64,000 nucleotides of DNA from Planctomycetota bacterium (GTDB taxonomy: Bacteria; Planctomycetota; Phycisphaerae; UBA1845; PWPN01): the NCBI GenBank assembly GCA_029550525.1, contig JAKPHF010000062.1:434001-498000 (forward strand). The letters are read 5' to 3'. The position numbers and the translations under genes are program-made. Shown here piece by piece: positions 19,024 through 26,756 of the stretch (positions are counted from its first letter, which is position 1; every line of letters starts with the position of its first letter). The notes beneath the pieces are model-generated. The model searched no databases. It was not told the DNA's origin and was given only the letters and a program-made list of their open reading frames with translations.

Positions 19024-22014
19024 TCATTCGAGCACGACCAGATTGGGCAGGCGGAACTCGACGACCTCCGGCACCGGGAACCGCTCGACCTCGATGCGCT
19101 CATCATCCGTCGATCTCACGGGCAAGCCCGTCTGCTGTGTGGCGGTGCGAACCGCCATGTACTGCTGCACGCCTGACGACAGCGCCGGCCAATCGGCGGG
19201 CCGTGGCGTGCCGGCCACGATGGTCGTCTCCGTGCGGCTTGCGACCGGACCCGACCAGGCGGCGGCTGCGGCGGAAAAACGCAGATCGCCCGCTTTCAAC
19301 AGGACCGCCTCGTTACACACCGCGGTCGTATCGTCCCCGTCCTGATGGAGCAATGCGAACTCACCCTGGAACGTGACGCCTTCGACTTCAGCTTGGCCGG
19401 CAATTCGATTGAGGAACGTATACGTTCCCCATGCCGATTCGATGCGCAGCGCCACCGCCTGCGGCCCCGCCGATGCCGGCAAGGCCAGCAAACGCACATT
19501 GCGAATGGGCATCACGCCCTTGTCCCCGCTCGGTTCGTGAACGGCGACAAACGTGCTGGTCAGATTGTCGCCCTCGCGAATCGCGTCCACGTATCGCACG
19601 CGCCGGCCGGGCTGCGCGAGCGTTTCCTGGCCGGGCCCGTTGGACGCCTCGACCCGATCCACCGGACCGAGCATCCACATCCGATACCGGCGGCCGGCCT
19701 CCTTCCAAATCGCCTGCCATGCATCAGGCGGCGACTTCACGCTTCGCACGTCGCGCAAGCCGAAGATGTCTTCGCGAGCCAGGCTCGCGCCCACCTTGGG
19801 CAGCGGCGGTTCGGGCGGCATCGGCAGGCCCACGAACGCCACTTCGCCGTCCGCGGCATCGCTCGACGCGATTTCGCTGTGCACGCGGAAGCTATGCTTG
19901 CGGCCACCGGTCACGCGGAACACATCCACGACGAACGTGCGGCCCGCCGGTCCCTTGATCAACACCACCAGCCGCGAATACTCGCTGCACTGCGCGTAAC
20001 AGTCCGACGCCGCCTCGACGACCGACACGCGAGGCGATGTGAACATCCGCACCAGCCGGGGCACCCGTTCCTTGAATCGCTGCTCGGCGTCATCCACCAC
20101 CACCAGGTTGTGGCTGAACGTGCTCTTGATCCAGGCGTTGACGGGCATGTTACCCATGTAACCGTGATCGCCCAGGATGGTCGTGCCCCCATCGCTGTAG
20201 AACAATGCGAGATTGTCGGTGTGACGATGGCCACCGTGGGGATTGAAGGGCATGGCCAGCACGGCGGCGTTCGGCCCGCGACCGTGCCGCAACACGGCCG
20301 TCATCCAGGCCGGAAAGAGAATCTCGGGCAGGTTCAGTTCCGCCTCGGCGGCGATCTCTTCGGGCGAGAGCTTGAGCAGTGCGTATAATCCGCGCCCGCC
20401 GCCCAACCGTGACACCGTACCACGGTAATACTCGGGGTAGCGCTTGGCGCCCAGGTCCACCAGATGGCTCGACGGCCTGGTCAACTGGTTCGTGTCGGAC
20501 AACGGCAGGTAACGACCATCGGATCGCAGTTGATCGAGCATCGCACGGTACATCAGCCGCAACCGCGAATCGCTCGCGTACAGATCCACCACGCCGGATC
20601 GGCCGGGAAAACCCGCCGGCCATTCAAACCCGTGCAGATCTTCCGGAATCTGCACGAGCTCGCCCATAAACATGTTCGTGTAGGACGGGCTCTCATGCGA
20701 AAAGCCGTCGTAAATGAACGACCGATCGCGCACACCCTCGTAGCCGCGAAGCGCGGTATCCACGTATGGAGCCAGTCCCAGTACGCGGCCGACGACGGCC
20801 ATCGCCCGATACACCGCCGGTGCCTTGTTGTTGACGCAATCCGCCTTGCCCGCCCCGCCGACGAACGGCTCGGCGCCCATGACGTACTCCAGCAGCAAGT
20901 CGCGCTCGACGAGTTGGCGTTCCCCGTCCGTCCAGATCGGCTGGCCCGACGCATCGACGGCGTCGTGAACCAGATCGTACGCAATCGCCAGGGAAGGCAG
21001 CCCGGCGATGCCGTCCGTGCTGGGGTGCACGCGGCCCGCGCCCCAGTAGCTCTGCAGCATGCGGGCCCTCTCCAGGGTGTCCGAGCGAAACGCCTGCTCG
21101 CACAGGTGTCGTTTCCATTCCAGCGGCAGCCGGTTATCGTGCCACGCCGCGTACATGGGATCGCAGTCGGCGATGGTGTCCCAGTAATCGTGATAGAGCC
21201 ATTGACGATAGCACCGTGCGAACCGGCACAGGACCTCTTTCGTCCGCACCGCGTAGGCCGGCTCGCCCGAAAGAGTGTACTGCATGGCCAGGGCCTGCGC
21301 CGCCTGCATCATGAACCGGATCTTGGCCGCGCGAATCTGCCCCGTGTAGCTCATGTGCAACGGCCTGCCCACCCAATGCCAGGCCAGTGCACCGCTGCGA
21401 TCGTCGGGATTCGCCCGCTCGCGTTCGTTGAGGTAGTACGTGAACGTCTGGCCGGACCGCGGACACACGAGTTGAGCCGTCTCCGCGTACTTTTCGCTCG
21501 GGTAGACCTGGCCGCATCGCTTGCACGAGCACACGTCCGGATTGCGGTGATCCCAGCGCATGAGCGACGCGCCCATGCCTTCCTGCGACTTGACGCCTAC
21601 GCAGGCCGCGCACGTGAAACCGTACGTGTTCGTGGGCGTCAGTTCGGGAATCATGCGCTCCAGGTAATCGACGGGCTGGGCGAGCACATGATCCGCCACC
21701 TCCCGATTTTCCTCAGCCCACTGCCGGGCCCAGTCGGCGGACGCAATGTTGCGGCGAGCCCGCTCGATGTCCTCCGGCGAAATCATCACCGGATGCCGAA
21801 CGGCAACCCGCGAACCGAGCAGTTCCGTCTTGCGAGCCTCGATCTGCGTGCGGAACTCGCGCTCGGCCGCGCTGACACCCGGCTCCTGCCAGGGCATGAG
21901 CCCCGCCCCGCGCGTGACCGCCCGCACGTACTCGACCTTGCGCGACGCCTCGGCAGCCAGCGACAACCGCGAAAGCAAAACGATGATCCCGATCGTTGTG
22001 AGACCGATCCGCAT
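19024..22014 (-). CDS. Heparinase II/III-like polysaccharide lyase, secreted
   Basis: A 996-residue protein beginning with a signal peptide (MRIGLTT and a hydrophobic stretch to SLAAEA). An (alpha/alpha) toroid follows, with a cysteine-rich insert near residues 145-195 (FTCAAC, SCKRCG, LVCPRSG) that could hold a zinc ion. The hallmark C-terminal beta-domain opens at about 595 with GGHRHTDNLALFYSDGG and continues to FSHNLVVVDD. The start is ATG 22014 with GGGGAG upstream; longer readings translate only intergenic repeat. Expected action is beta-elimination of uronic-acid-containing polysaccharide in the periplasm. The stop lies 18 bases before the chosen start of the esterase gene, so the two are co-expressed. 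Confidence 0.78.
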   Translation of the reverse strand: MRIGLTTIGIIVLLSRLSLAAEASRKVEYVRAVTRGAGLMPWQEPGVSAAEREFRTQIEARKTELLGSRVAVRHPVMISPEDIERARRNIASADWARQWAEENREVADHVLAQPVDYLERMIPELTPTNTYGFTCAACVGVKSQEGMGASLMRWDHRNPDVCSCKRCGQVYPSEKYAETAQLVCPRSGQTFTYYLNERERANPDDRSGALAWHWVGRPLHMSYTGQIRAAKIRFMMQAAQALAMQYTLSGEPAYAVRTKEVLCRFARCYRQWLYHDYWDTIADCDPMYAAWHDNRLPLEWKRHLCEQAFRSDTLERARMLQSYWGAGRVHPSTDGIAGLPSLAIAYDLVHDAVDASGQPIWTDGERQLVERDLLLEYVMGAEPFVGGAGKADCVNNKAPAVYRAMAVVGRVLGLAPYVDTALRGYEGVRDRSFIYDGFSHESPSYTNMFMGELVQIPEDLHGFEWPAGFPGRSGVVDLYASDSRLRLMYRAMLDQLRSDGRYLPLSDTNQLTRPSSHLVDLGAKRYPEYYRGTVSRLGGGRGLYALLKLSPEEIAAEAELNLPEILFPAWMTAVLRHGRGPNAAVLAMPFNPHGGHRHTDNLALFYSDGGTTILGDHGYMGNMPVNAWIKSTFSHNLVVVDDAEQRFKERVPRLVRMFTSPRVSVVEAASDCYAQCSEYSRLVVLIKGPAGRTFVVDVFRVTGGRKHSFRVHSEIASSDAADGEVAFVGLPMPPEPPLPKVGASLAREDIFGLRDVRSVKSPPDAWQAIWKEAGRRYRMWMLGPVDRVEASNGPGQETLAQPGRRVRYVDAIREGDNLTSTFVAVHEPSGDKGVMPIRNVRLLALPASAGPQAVALRIESAWGTYTFLNRIAGQAEVEGVTFQGEFALLHQDGDDTTAVCNEAVLLKAGDLRFSAAAAAWSGPVASRTETTIVAGTPRPADWPALSSGVQQYMAVRTATQQTGLPVRSTDDERIEVERFPVPEVVEFRLPNLVVLE

Positions 22015-22042
22015 AGCGACTCCCCACGGAAGTGTCCAACAC

Positions 22043-22179
22043 GACGAAGCCCGAAGGGCGAATGTCGAAATCCGAATGACGAAGCCAGAATGACGAATGA
22101 AGTCCGAAGGGCGCATGGTCCGCGTCCCGATGGTCCGGCTCAAAGCTCAGAGCTCATCGCTCACAGCTTCTCTCGTCAT
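22043..22179. repeat. Composite word repeat, copy 1
   Basis: In gene direction (minus), it reads TGACGAGAG at the stop of the amidohydrolase-like gene, then AAGCTGTGAGCGATGAGC and AGCTTTGAGCC (22139-22170), then a spacer, then tandem ATTCGTCATTC and TTCGTCATTCGG words (22043-22112) with TTCGG variants. It fills nearly the whole gap to the heparinase-like gene start. Confidence 0.8.
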
Positions 22180-22931
22180 CTGCTGCCCAGGTTGAGCAAC
22201 CTATGTGCATTACCGCTAAAGATGGCCGCCCGCTGCTCGCCGGTGATCCTGGCATTCTCCAGCTTGCTGACATTGCATGCGGGGTAATTGAGCACCGCCC
22301 CCGTGCCGAAGAGCACACGCTCGGCACCGACCTCCGCTACGAGCTTGCACACGGATTCGAAGCCCTGCAGGCACGAGATCTCGTAGAAGACGTTGGGACA
22401 TCGCTGCATCACCTTGACCAGCGCCTGGTATTCCACCAGGTAGTTCGGCCCGCTGATCAAAATCGACGTGCCCGGATGACGCGCAGCCACCGCTCCCACG
22501 GACTCGACGGCCAGCGACTTGAACCGCCAGTTCATCATGGGCCGCGTGGGGATCATCACCGGGATGCTGCAGGCCGCCGCCGTCGTGCAGATATCGTCGA
22601 CGAACGCACTGTCGAGCGGATAGTTATGGAACGACGGATACAATCGCACGCCTCGCATGCCGGCATCGATACATCGGCGCAGCGCGTCGCCGTTGCCGCC
22701 CAGGAACGGGCTGATGGTCGCCATAGGGATAAGCCGATCGGCAAAGCGCTTCGCCGCCTCGAGTGTCTCGATGTTGCCGTCGCGCCAACTGATGAACATG
22801 CCCCGCAGGCTGATGCACGCCGCCTGCTCGATGCCGTTGCGGTCCATGAGCGCGACCAGATCGTCGGCGGTCTTGCCGGGCGAGTCCCAGTACGGCCAGT
22901 GCCCGAAACAGGCGTTGATATCGATGCGCAT
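22176..22931 (-). CDS. Amidohydrolase-2-like protein lacking metal ligands
   Basis: A 251-residue TIM-barrel protein of the amidohydrolase_2 (COG2159) type, paralogous to the gene just upstream and overlapping its stop by one base (TGATG). The N-terminal metal motif HxH is replaced by DINACFGHW. The strand-5 His segment reads MIPTRP instead of LAHTTP, the strand-6 segment reads LISGPN instead of MAHMGG, and the catalytic Asp of FGTD is glycine (FGTGAVL). All four active-site positions are thus changed, so it is probably not a metal hydrolase. It may be a regulatory or structural partner of its neighbour, or have a metal-free function. The stop lies inside an intergenic repeat word. Confidence 0.75.
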   Translation of the reverse strand: MRIDINACFGHWPYWDSPGKTADDLVALMDRNGIEQAACISLRGMFISWRDGNIETLEAAKRFADRLIPMATISPFLGGNGDALRRCIDAGMRGVRLYPSFHNYPLDSAFVDDICTTAAACSIPVMIPTRPMMNWRFKSLAVESVGAVAARHPGTSILISGPNYLVEYQALVKVMQRCPNVFYEISCLQGFESVCKLVAEVGAERVLFGTGAVLNYPACNVSKLENARITGEQRAAIFSGNAHRLLNLGSR

Positions 22932-23665
22932 CAGTTCAGCCCCAACAGTCTGGCCAGGTTACCGCCCAGGATCAGCCGCTTGGCCTCGTCGCTGATGTCC
23001 GCCCCCGTCACCTTGGCCAATTGCGTGTGCGGGTCGAGCAAGGGCATGTCCGTGCCGAACAGAATCTTCTCCGGACCGAGTTCCGCCACCGCATGCTCCA
23101 GCATGCCGTTGTCAATCTGCGAGCTGGCGGTGTCGAGCAGCAGATTCGGATGCTTCTTGGCCACCATGACCGCTCGGTGCCAGTCACCGTATGCGTAAGG
23201 ATGGCCGCCCATGTGAGCCATGAGCAGCCGGGCGTGCGGCACCTGCGCCATGAGATAGTCGCACTCGTCCGGCGTGGTATGAGCGAGGATGGGCATGTCG
23301 TACTCGACCGCTGCCTCCAGCAGCGCCGCCGTACCCGGCTCGGCGATGGACGCCTCCGGATGCGAGTAGATCTTCATGCCGCGAAAACCGTACTTCTCAT
23401 AACAGCGGTGAACCTCGTCCACGGCCCGCTGCCCCAGCCGCGGCGTGGGCACCGACACGTAGCCGATCAGCCGGTCCGGGTGCCGGGCGATCTGACGGGC
23501 CAGTGCGTCGTTGCCCTCGCGCATGTCATAGAACAGCGCGTTCAGCTCGGTGACGAACAGCTTGTCGAACCCCAGCTCGTCAGCCAGCCGGACGAGGAAA
23601 TCCGCGTCCGCCTCCATGTGAAAGAACACGCTGGTGCCGATATGCACGTGCCCGTCGATGATCAT
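22931..23665 (-). CDS. Amidohydrolase family 2 metal-dependent hydrolase
   Basis: A 244-residue protein with a complete amidohydrolase_2 metal site: DGHVHIG at the N-terminus, LAHTTP and MAHMGG histidines in the middle strands, and FGTDMP with the catalytic aspartate near the C-terminus. These enzymes hydrolyse lactones, amides or C-C bonds or decarboxylate small cyclic acids. In this setting a sugar-lactone or sugar-acid substrate is likely but unproven. The start is ATG 23665 with GGAGGGG upstream; the upstream extension is repeat DNA. It overlaps the degenerate paralogue that follows, so the two are probably made in fixed ratio. Confidence 0.8.
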   Translation of the reverse strand: MIIDGHVHIGTSVFFHMEADADFLVRLADELGFDKLFVTELNALFYDMREGNDALARQIARHPDRLIGYVSVPTPRLGQRAVDEVHRCYEKYGFRGMKIYSHPEASIAEPGTAALLEAAVEYDMPILAHTTPDECDYLMAQVPHARLLMAHMGGHPYAYGDWHRAVMVAKKHPNLLLDTASSQIDNGMLEHAVAELGPEKILFGTDMPLLDPHTQLAKVTGADISDEAKRLILGGNLARLLGLN

Positions 23666-23690
23666 GCAAGCCCCCTCCGGGGGTAAACTA

Positions 23691-23792
23691 GAATGACGAA
23701 ATCCGAATGACGAAAAAGGCGTCACGCACCTATTGCCTGGCTCATAGCTCACAGCTCACAGCCCACAGCTTCCTTCGTCATTCGTCATTCGC
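23691..23792. repeat. Composite word repeat, copy 2
   Basis: The plus strand has two GAATGACGAA words at 23691-23700 and 23705-23714, a central CTCATAGCTCACAGCTCACAG block (23741-23771), and the complementary TTCGTCATTCGTCATTC at 23774-23790. The last block encodes the final residues NDE and the stop of the calcium-loop gene. The order matches copy 1. Confidence 0.85.
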
Positions 23793-26675
23793 CGTCTTCG
23801 CCACGCTTTCGACCGCGCCGAGCGTCACGCCGGCGTCCTTGTTCAGGAATTTCGCCAGTTCGGACACTTCGCGCTGCCAATTGTCGATCGTCGGGGCCAC
23901 CGGGTGCTGACGGCCGCGTCGCCAGTCGCCGATAAGCCAGTAGCGCAATCGACCGTTCTCGAGCTTGCACTGCATCCGACGCTCGTGAGGCAGATCGACG
24001 ATCTTGATCACCGACGCCGGCGGCGCGATCACCGCCATGCCGATGTCGCCGATCACTTCCTCCTGCCAGCCCCACGAGCCCAGCGTTCCCGCTTCCGCGT
24101 TCTCGAACACGGACTCCCGCGGCAGTTTGACGATCCCCGGCGCCAGCACCACTTCGCCCGCCGCGTTCGAGACACTCGCCCGCACCTCGGTCTCCTGACG
24201 CTCGGCGTAAATGATGCAGAGCATGCGTACGGCAAGGTCGGGCTGCTCCGGCACGACGTTCGTCGCGACGATTTCGACCGCCGCCCGTACAGGCCCGCTG
24301 ACCAGCTGTCGTTTGCTGAACTGTACCTTGCCCTCGCCCGCGGGATTCTGCACGAGATACGCCTCGTCGCCGCGGTAGAGCGTCAGGCCGCCCAGGCCGC
24401 TGGCCTTGCCCACGTGCAGGGCGTCGATGCCCCACTCCACCTCTTCGTGATAGCTCTTGGCCCCGATGTTGCCGTAGATGAGCTGTTCCGTTTTCTTGCC
24501 GAAGAAATCGAACTGGCCCCAGTACGCCCGGTACGCACCACGGTTGGACTCCCAGCCGATATTCGGCGGCACCCAATCCTCGGCCGTGCCCGTCTTGTGC
24601 GCGAAGGCGGGGACACTCGTCCCTTCCGGCGAATAATAGAGATAATAGAGCCCCGCGCTGTACGCGGGTAGATCGGCGATGAATGACAGCTCCGGCCCCG
24701 TCTGTGGATCGATCTCGTCCACCTGGTGCGGAATTGGCCGCCAGGCGATGGCGCGCCGGCCGTCGACGACCGCGCAGTTGGCCGGATTGAAATCCGGAGC
24801 GACCCGCCGAATTCTTGCCACCGGCACGACCACCGGCCAATCCGGCCGCGGGGACATGCCCGTGTTGTCGATCTGCAACGCGACGCGCTTTGTGAACGCA
24901 CCGAACGCGTTGACATTCACCGGCGAGCGTCCCGCACCGAAGAAACGCATGACCGCCTCGGCCGCCCCCGCATACTCGCCGGCCCCGTACAACCGCACCA
25001 CGTCGCCCCAACCATCCCGCTCGCCCAGCTCTTTCTTGAGCCTGGCCAGCGCTCGGTCGCGCAGCAACTCCATGTAGAACCGCTGTCCGGCCGGACTCTT
25101 GCGAATGTGCTCACCCAAGCGAGTCTGCGGCATCCAGCCGGCCAATTCCTTCTCGTAGAACAACTCGACCGGATCCGGCTCGGCCGGTGGACAAACGGTG
25201 TTCACCGCGTCCAGGAATGCCTGGCTCTCATCCAGAATCTTCGGCAGGCTCATCTTGTAGAACGGCGCGATCCGCCGCCATTCCAGGATGACGGGCCGAG
25301 CCGCGAGCGGGTTCATCCGGAATTCGAAGTCGATCGTGCCGTCGCCGTCCACGTCGATCCTGCGCCAGTCGAACCGGCCGTCGCCGTCCTCGTCGACCCA
25401 GGTGTACTTTGCATCCAGCTTCCCGTCGAAGTTGTAATCGACGTCCAGCCAGCCCTCTTCCGCGCCGGCCAGATGCAGCCGCCGATCGCTGGGATCGTAG
25501 TACAGCATCAACCGGTCGGGGACGACGCCGCTGGTCGCTTTGGACCAGATCTCATTGCGTTTGTTGAACTGACTGCACGGCGGACCGCCCACCTGCTTGA
25601 AGTCTTTCGAGCCGCGAGCGATGACACCTTCCCACCGCTCGAACGGGTCGTACTGGACGCCCGCCTCGGTGTTGGCGTTCAGTTCGTCCCACGTGAGCAG
25701 CGCTTGCGGCCATTGCTGGTTGATCACGAACTCCTGAGCCTGGTGGCGGTTCAGCCAGCCCTGCGTGGGAATGCCGCGTAGTTGCGTCTTGACCAGGACG
25801 CTGTCGGGCAGCACCACCGGCTTGTCGGGCTCGGCCCGGGCGGTGATGGAGAAATCGTAATCGTGCGTCCGCCGGCCGTACGCATCGTCGTCGGCATCGA
25901 AACTGTAACGAATGGCCTGCACCTGGTTGCCCTGCCCCTCGATGCGAAGCACGACCTCACTGCAGGTGTCGCGATCGGGATCATAGAACAGAAACGGATT
26001 CTCAAACGCACTGAGCCATTCCTGACTGTCCTGCAACAGGCCGAACGCCACGAACGACTCGTCGCCGCTGAAGTGGCAGCGGTACTGGCATAGCGGCTGC
26101 GTGTAGTTGTAGTTCAGATCGTACCACAGCAGGTTGTCATCCCCGTCGTCGCGTCCCCACCAGACACGAAGCACGTCATCGCCGAAATAGGGGTGGTGCT
26201 TCATGTAGAAGTAGAACGCCATCTCGTCGACGTCGTTGTCGCCGTCGAGATCGGTGTAATCGAGAACGACGTCGACCTTGCCGTCGGCCTGGTAGTCCAC
26301 CACGTACAGATCGCTGTCGAGGTCCGGCCCCTTGTACGCGTCCATGTCGCCGTCTTCGTCGATGACCCGGACCAACATCGGCTGCACGACCGGCAGCTTG
26401 GAGGCGGCGATCAGCGCCGGATCGGCGTTCATCCCCTTGGGCAATGTGTCGATGAACCAGCACTCGTCATTCTTGCCGTCACCGTCGCGATCCACGTAGA
26501 TGCGTTCGTTCGGCTTGGCCGCCTTCACCCGCGCGATCATCTGCGGATCGAGCTTGACCGCATCGCCGAACACCTTCTCGAACAGAGCCTGACTGCGATC
26601 CGCCGTCGGCTCGGCCGCGCGAACGGAAACACCGATGAACAGCACGACGGTCGCCAGCAAACACGTTGCTTTCAT
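23778..26675 (-). CDS. Secreted calcium-loop protein with DUF4861-like C-terminus
   Basis: A 965-residue exported protein (signal peptide to about residue 21). It carries at least eight DxDxDG-type loops: around 62-70 (DRDGDGKND), 106-112, 118-122, 127-135, 142-150, and three more at about 413-450 (DEDGDGRFD, DVDGDGTID). Together these look like dockerin/thrombospondin-type calcium sites. From about residue 590 the sequence resembles DUF4861 proteins found in polysaccharide loci, with the PDWPVVVP and PHQVDEID regions. ATG 26675 has GAAGGTG 5 bases upstream. The last codons and the stop lie in a GAATGACGAA repeat. A role in binding or cleaving acidic glycans is inferred; no catalytic residues are recognised. 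Confidence 0.65.
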   Translation of the reverse strand: MKATCLLATVVLFIGVSVRAAEPTADRSQALFEKVFGDAVKLDPQMIARVKAAKPNERIYVDRDGDGKNDECWFIDTLPKGMNADPALIAASKLPVVQPMLVRVIDEDGDMDAYKGPDLDSDLYVVDYQADGKVDVVLDYTDLDGDNDVDEMAFYFYMKHHPYFGDDVLRVWWGRDDGDDNLLWYDLNYNYTQPLCQYRCHFSGDESFVAFGLLQDSQEWLSAFENPFLFYDPDRDTCSEVVLRIEGQGNQVQAIRYSFDADDDAYGRRTHDYDFSITARAEPDKPVVLPDSVLVKTQLRGIPTQGWLNRHQAQEFVINQQWPQALLTWDELNANTEAGVQYDPFERWEGVIARGSKDFKQVGGPPCSQFNKRNEIWSKATSGVVPDRLMLYYDPSDRRLHLAGAEEGWLDVDYNFDGKLDAKYTWVDEDGDGRFDWRRIDVDGDGTIDFEFRMNPLAARPVILEWRRIAPFYKMSLPKILDESQAFLDAVNTVCPPAEPDPVELFYEKELAGWMPQTRLGEHIRKSPAGQRFYMELLRDRALARLKKELGERDGWGDVVRLYGAGEYAGAAEAVMRFFGAGRSPVNVNAFGAFTKRVALQIDNTGMSPRPDWPVVVPVARIRRVAPDFNPANCAVVDGRRAIAWRPIPHQVDEIDPQTGPELSFIADLPAYSAGLYYLYYSPEGTSVPAFAHKTGTAEDWVPPNIGWESNRGAYRAYWGQFDFFGKKTEQLIYGNIGAKSYHEEVEWGIDALHVGKASGLGGLTLYRGDEAYLVQNPAGEGKVQFSKRQLVSGPVRAAVEIVATNVVPEQPDLAVRMLCIIYAERQETEVRASVSNAAGEVVLAPGIVKLPRESVFENAEAGTLGSWGWQEEVIGDIGMAVIAPPASVIKIVDLPHERRMQCKLENGRLRYWLIGDWRRGRQHPVAPTIDNWQREVSELAKFLNKDAGVTLGAVESVAKTANDE

Positions 26676-26756
26676 TGGACACCTTCGCCGCTCTACCGTG
26701 CACACTAAAACGAGCCGCCGGGTTCAGCTCCTGCGGCTCGCAAACCGGATGAACGC

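Noticed and set aside
22015..22143. N-terminal extension of the heparinase-like protein
   Set aside because: The extra 43 residues are translated intergenic repeat; the ATG at 22014 begins a clean signal peptide and has a ribosome binding site.
22043..23792. The periodic words as a CRISPR array
   Set aside because: Units are 7-17 bases, degenerate and without unique spacers of constant length; no cas gene is near.
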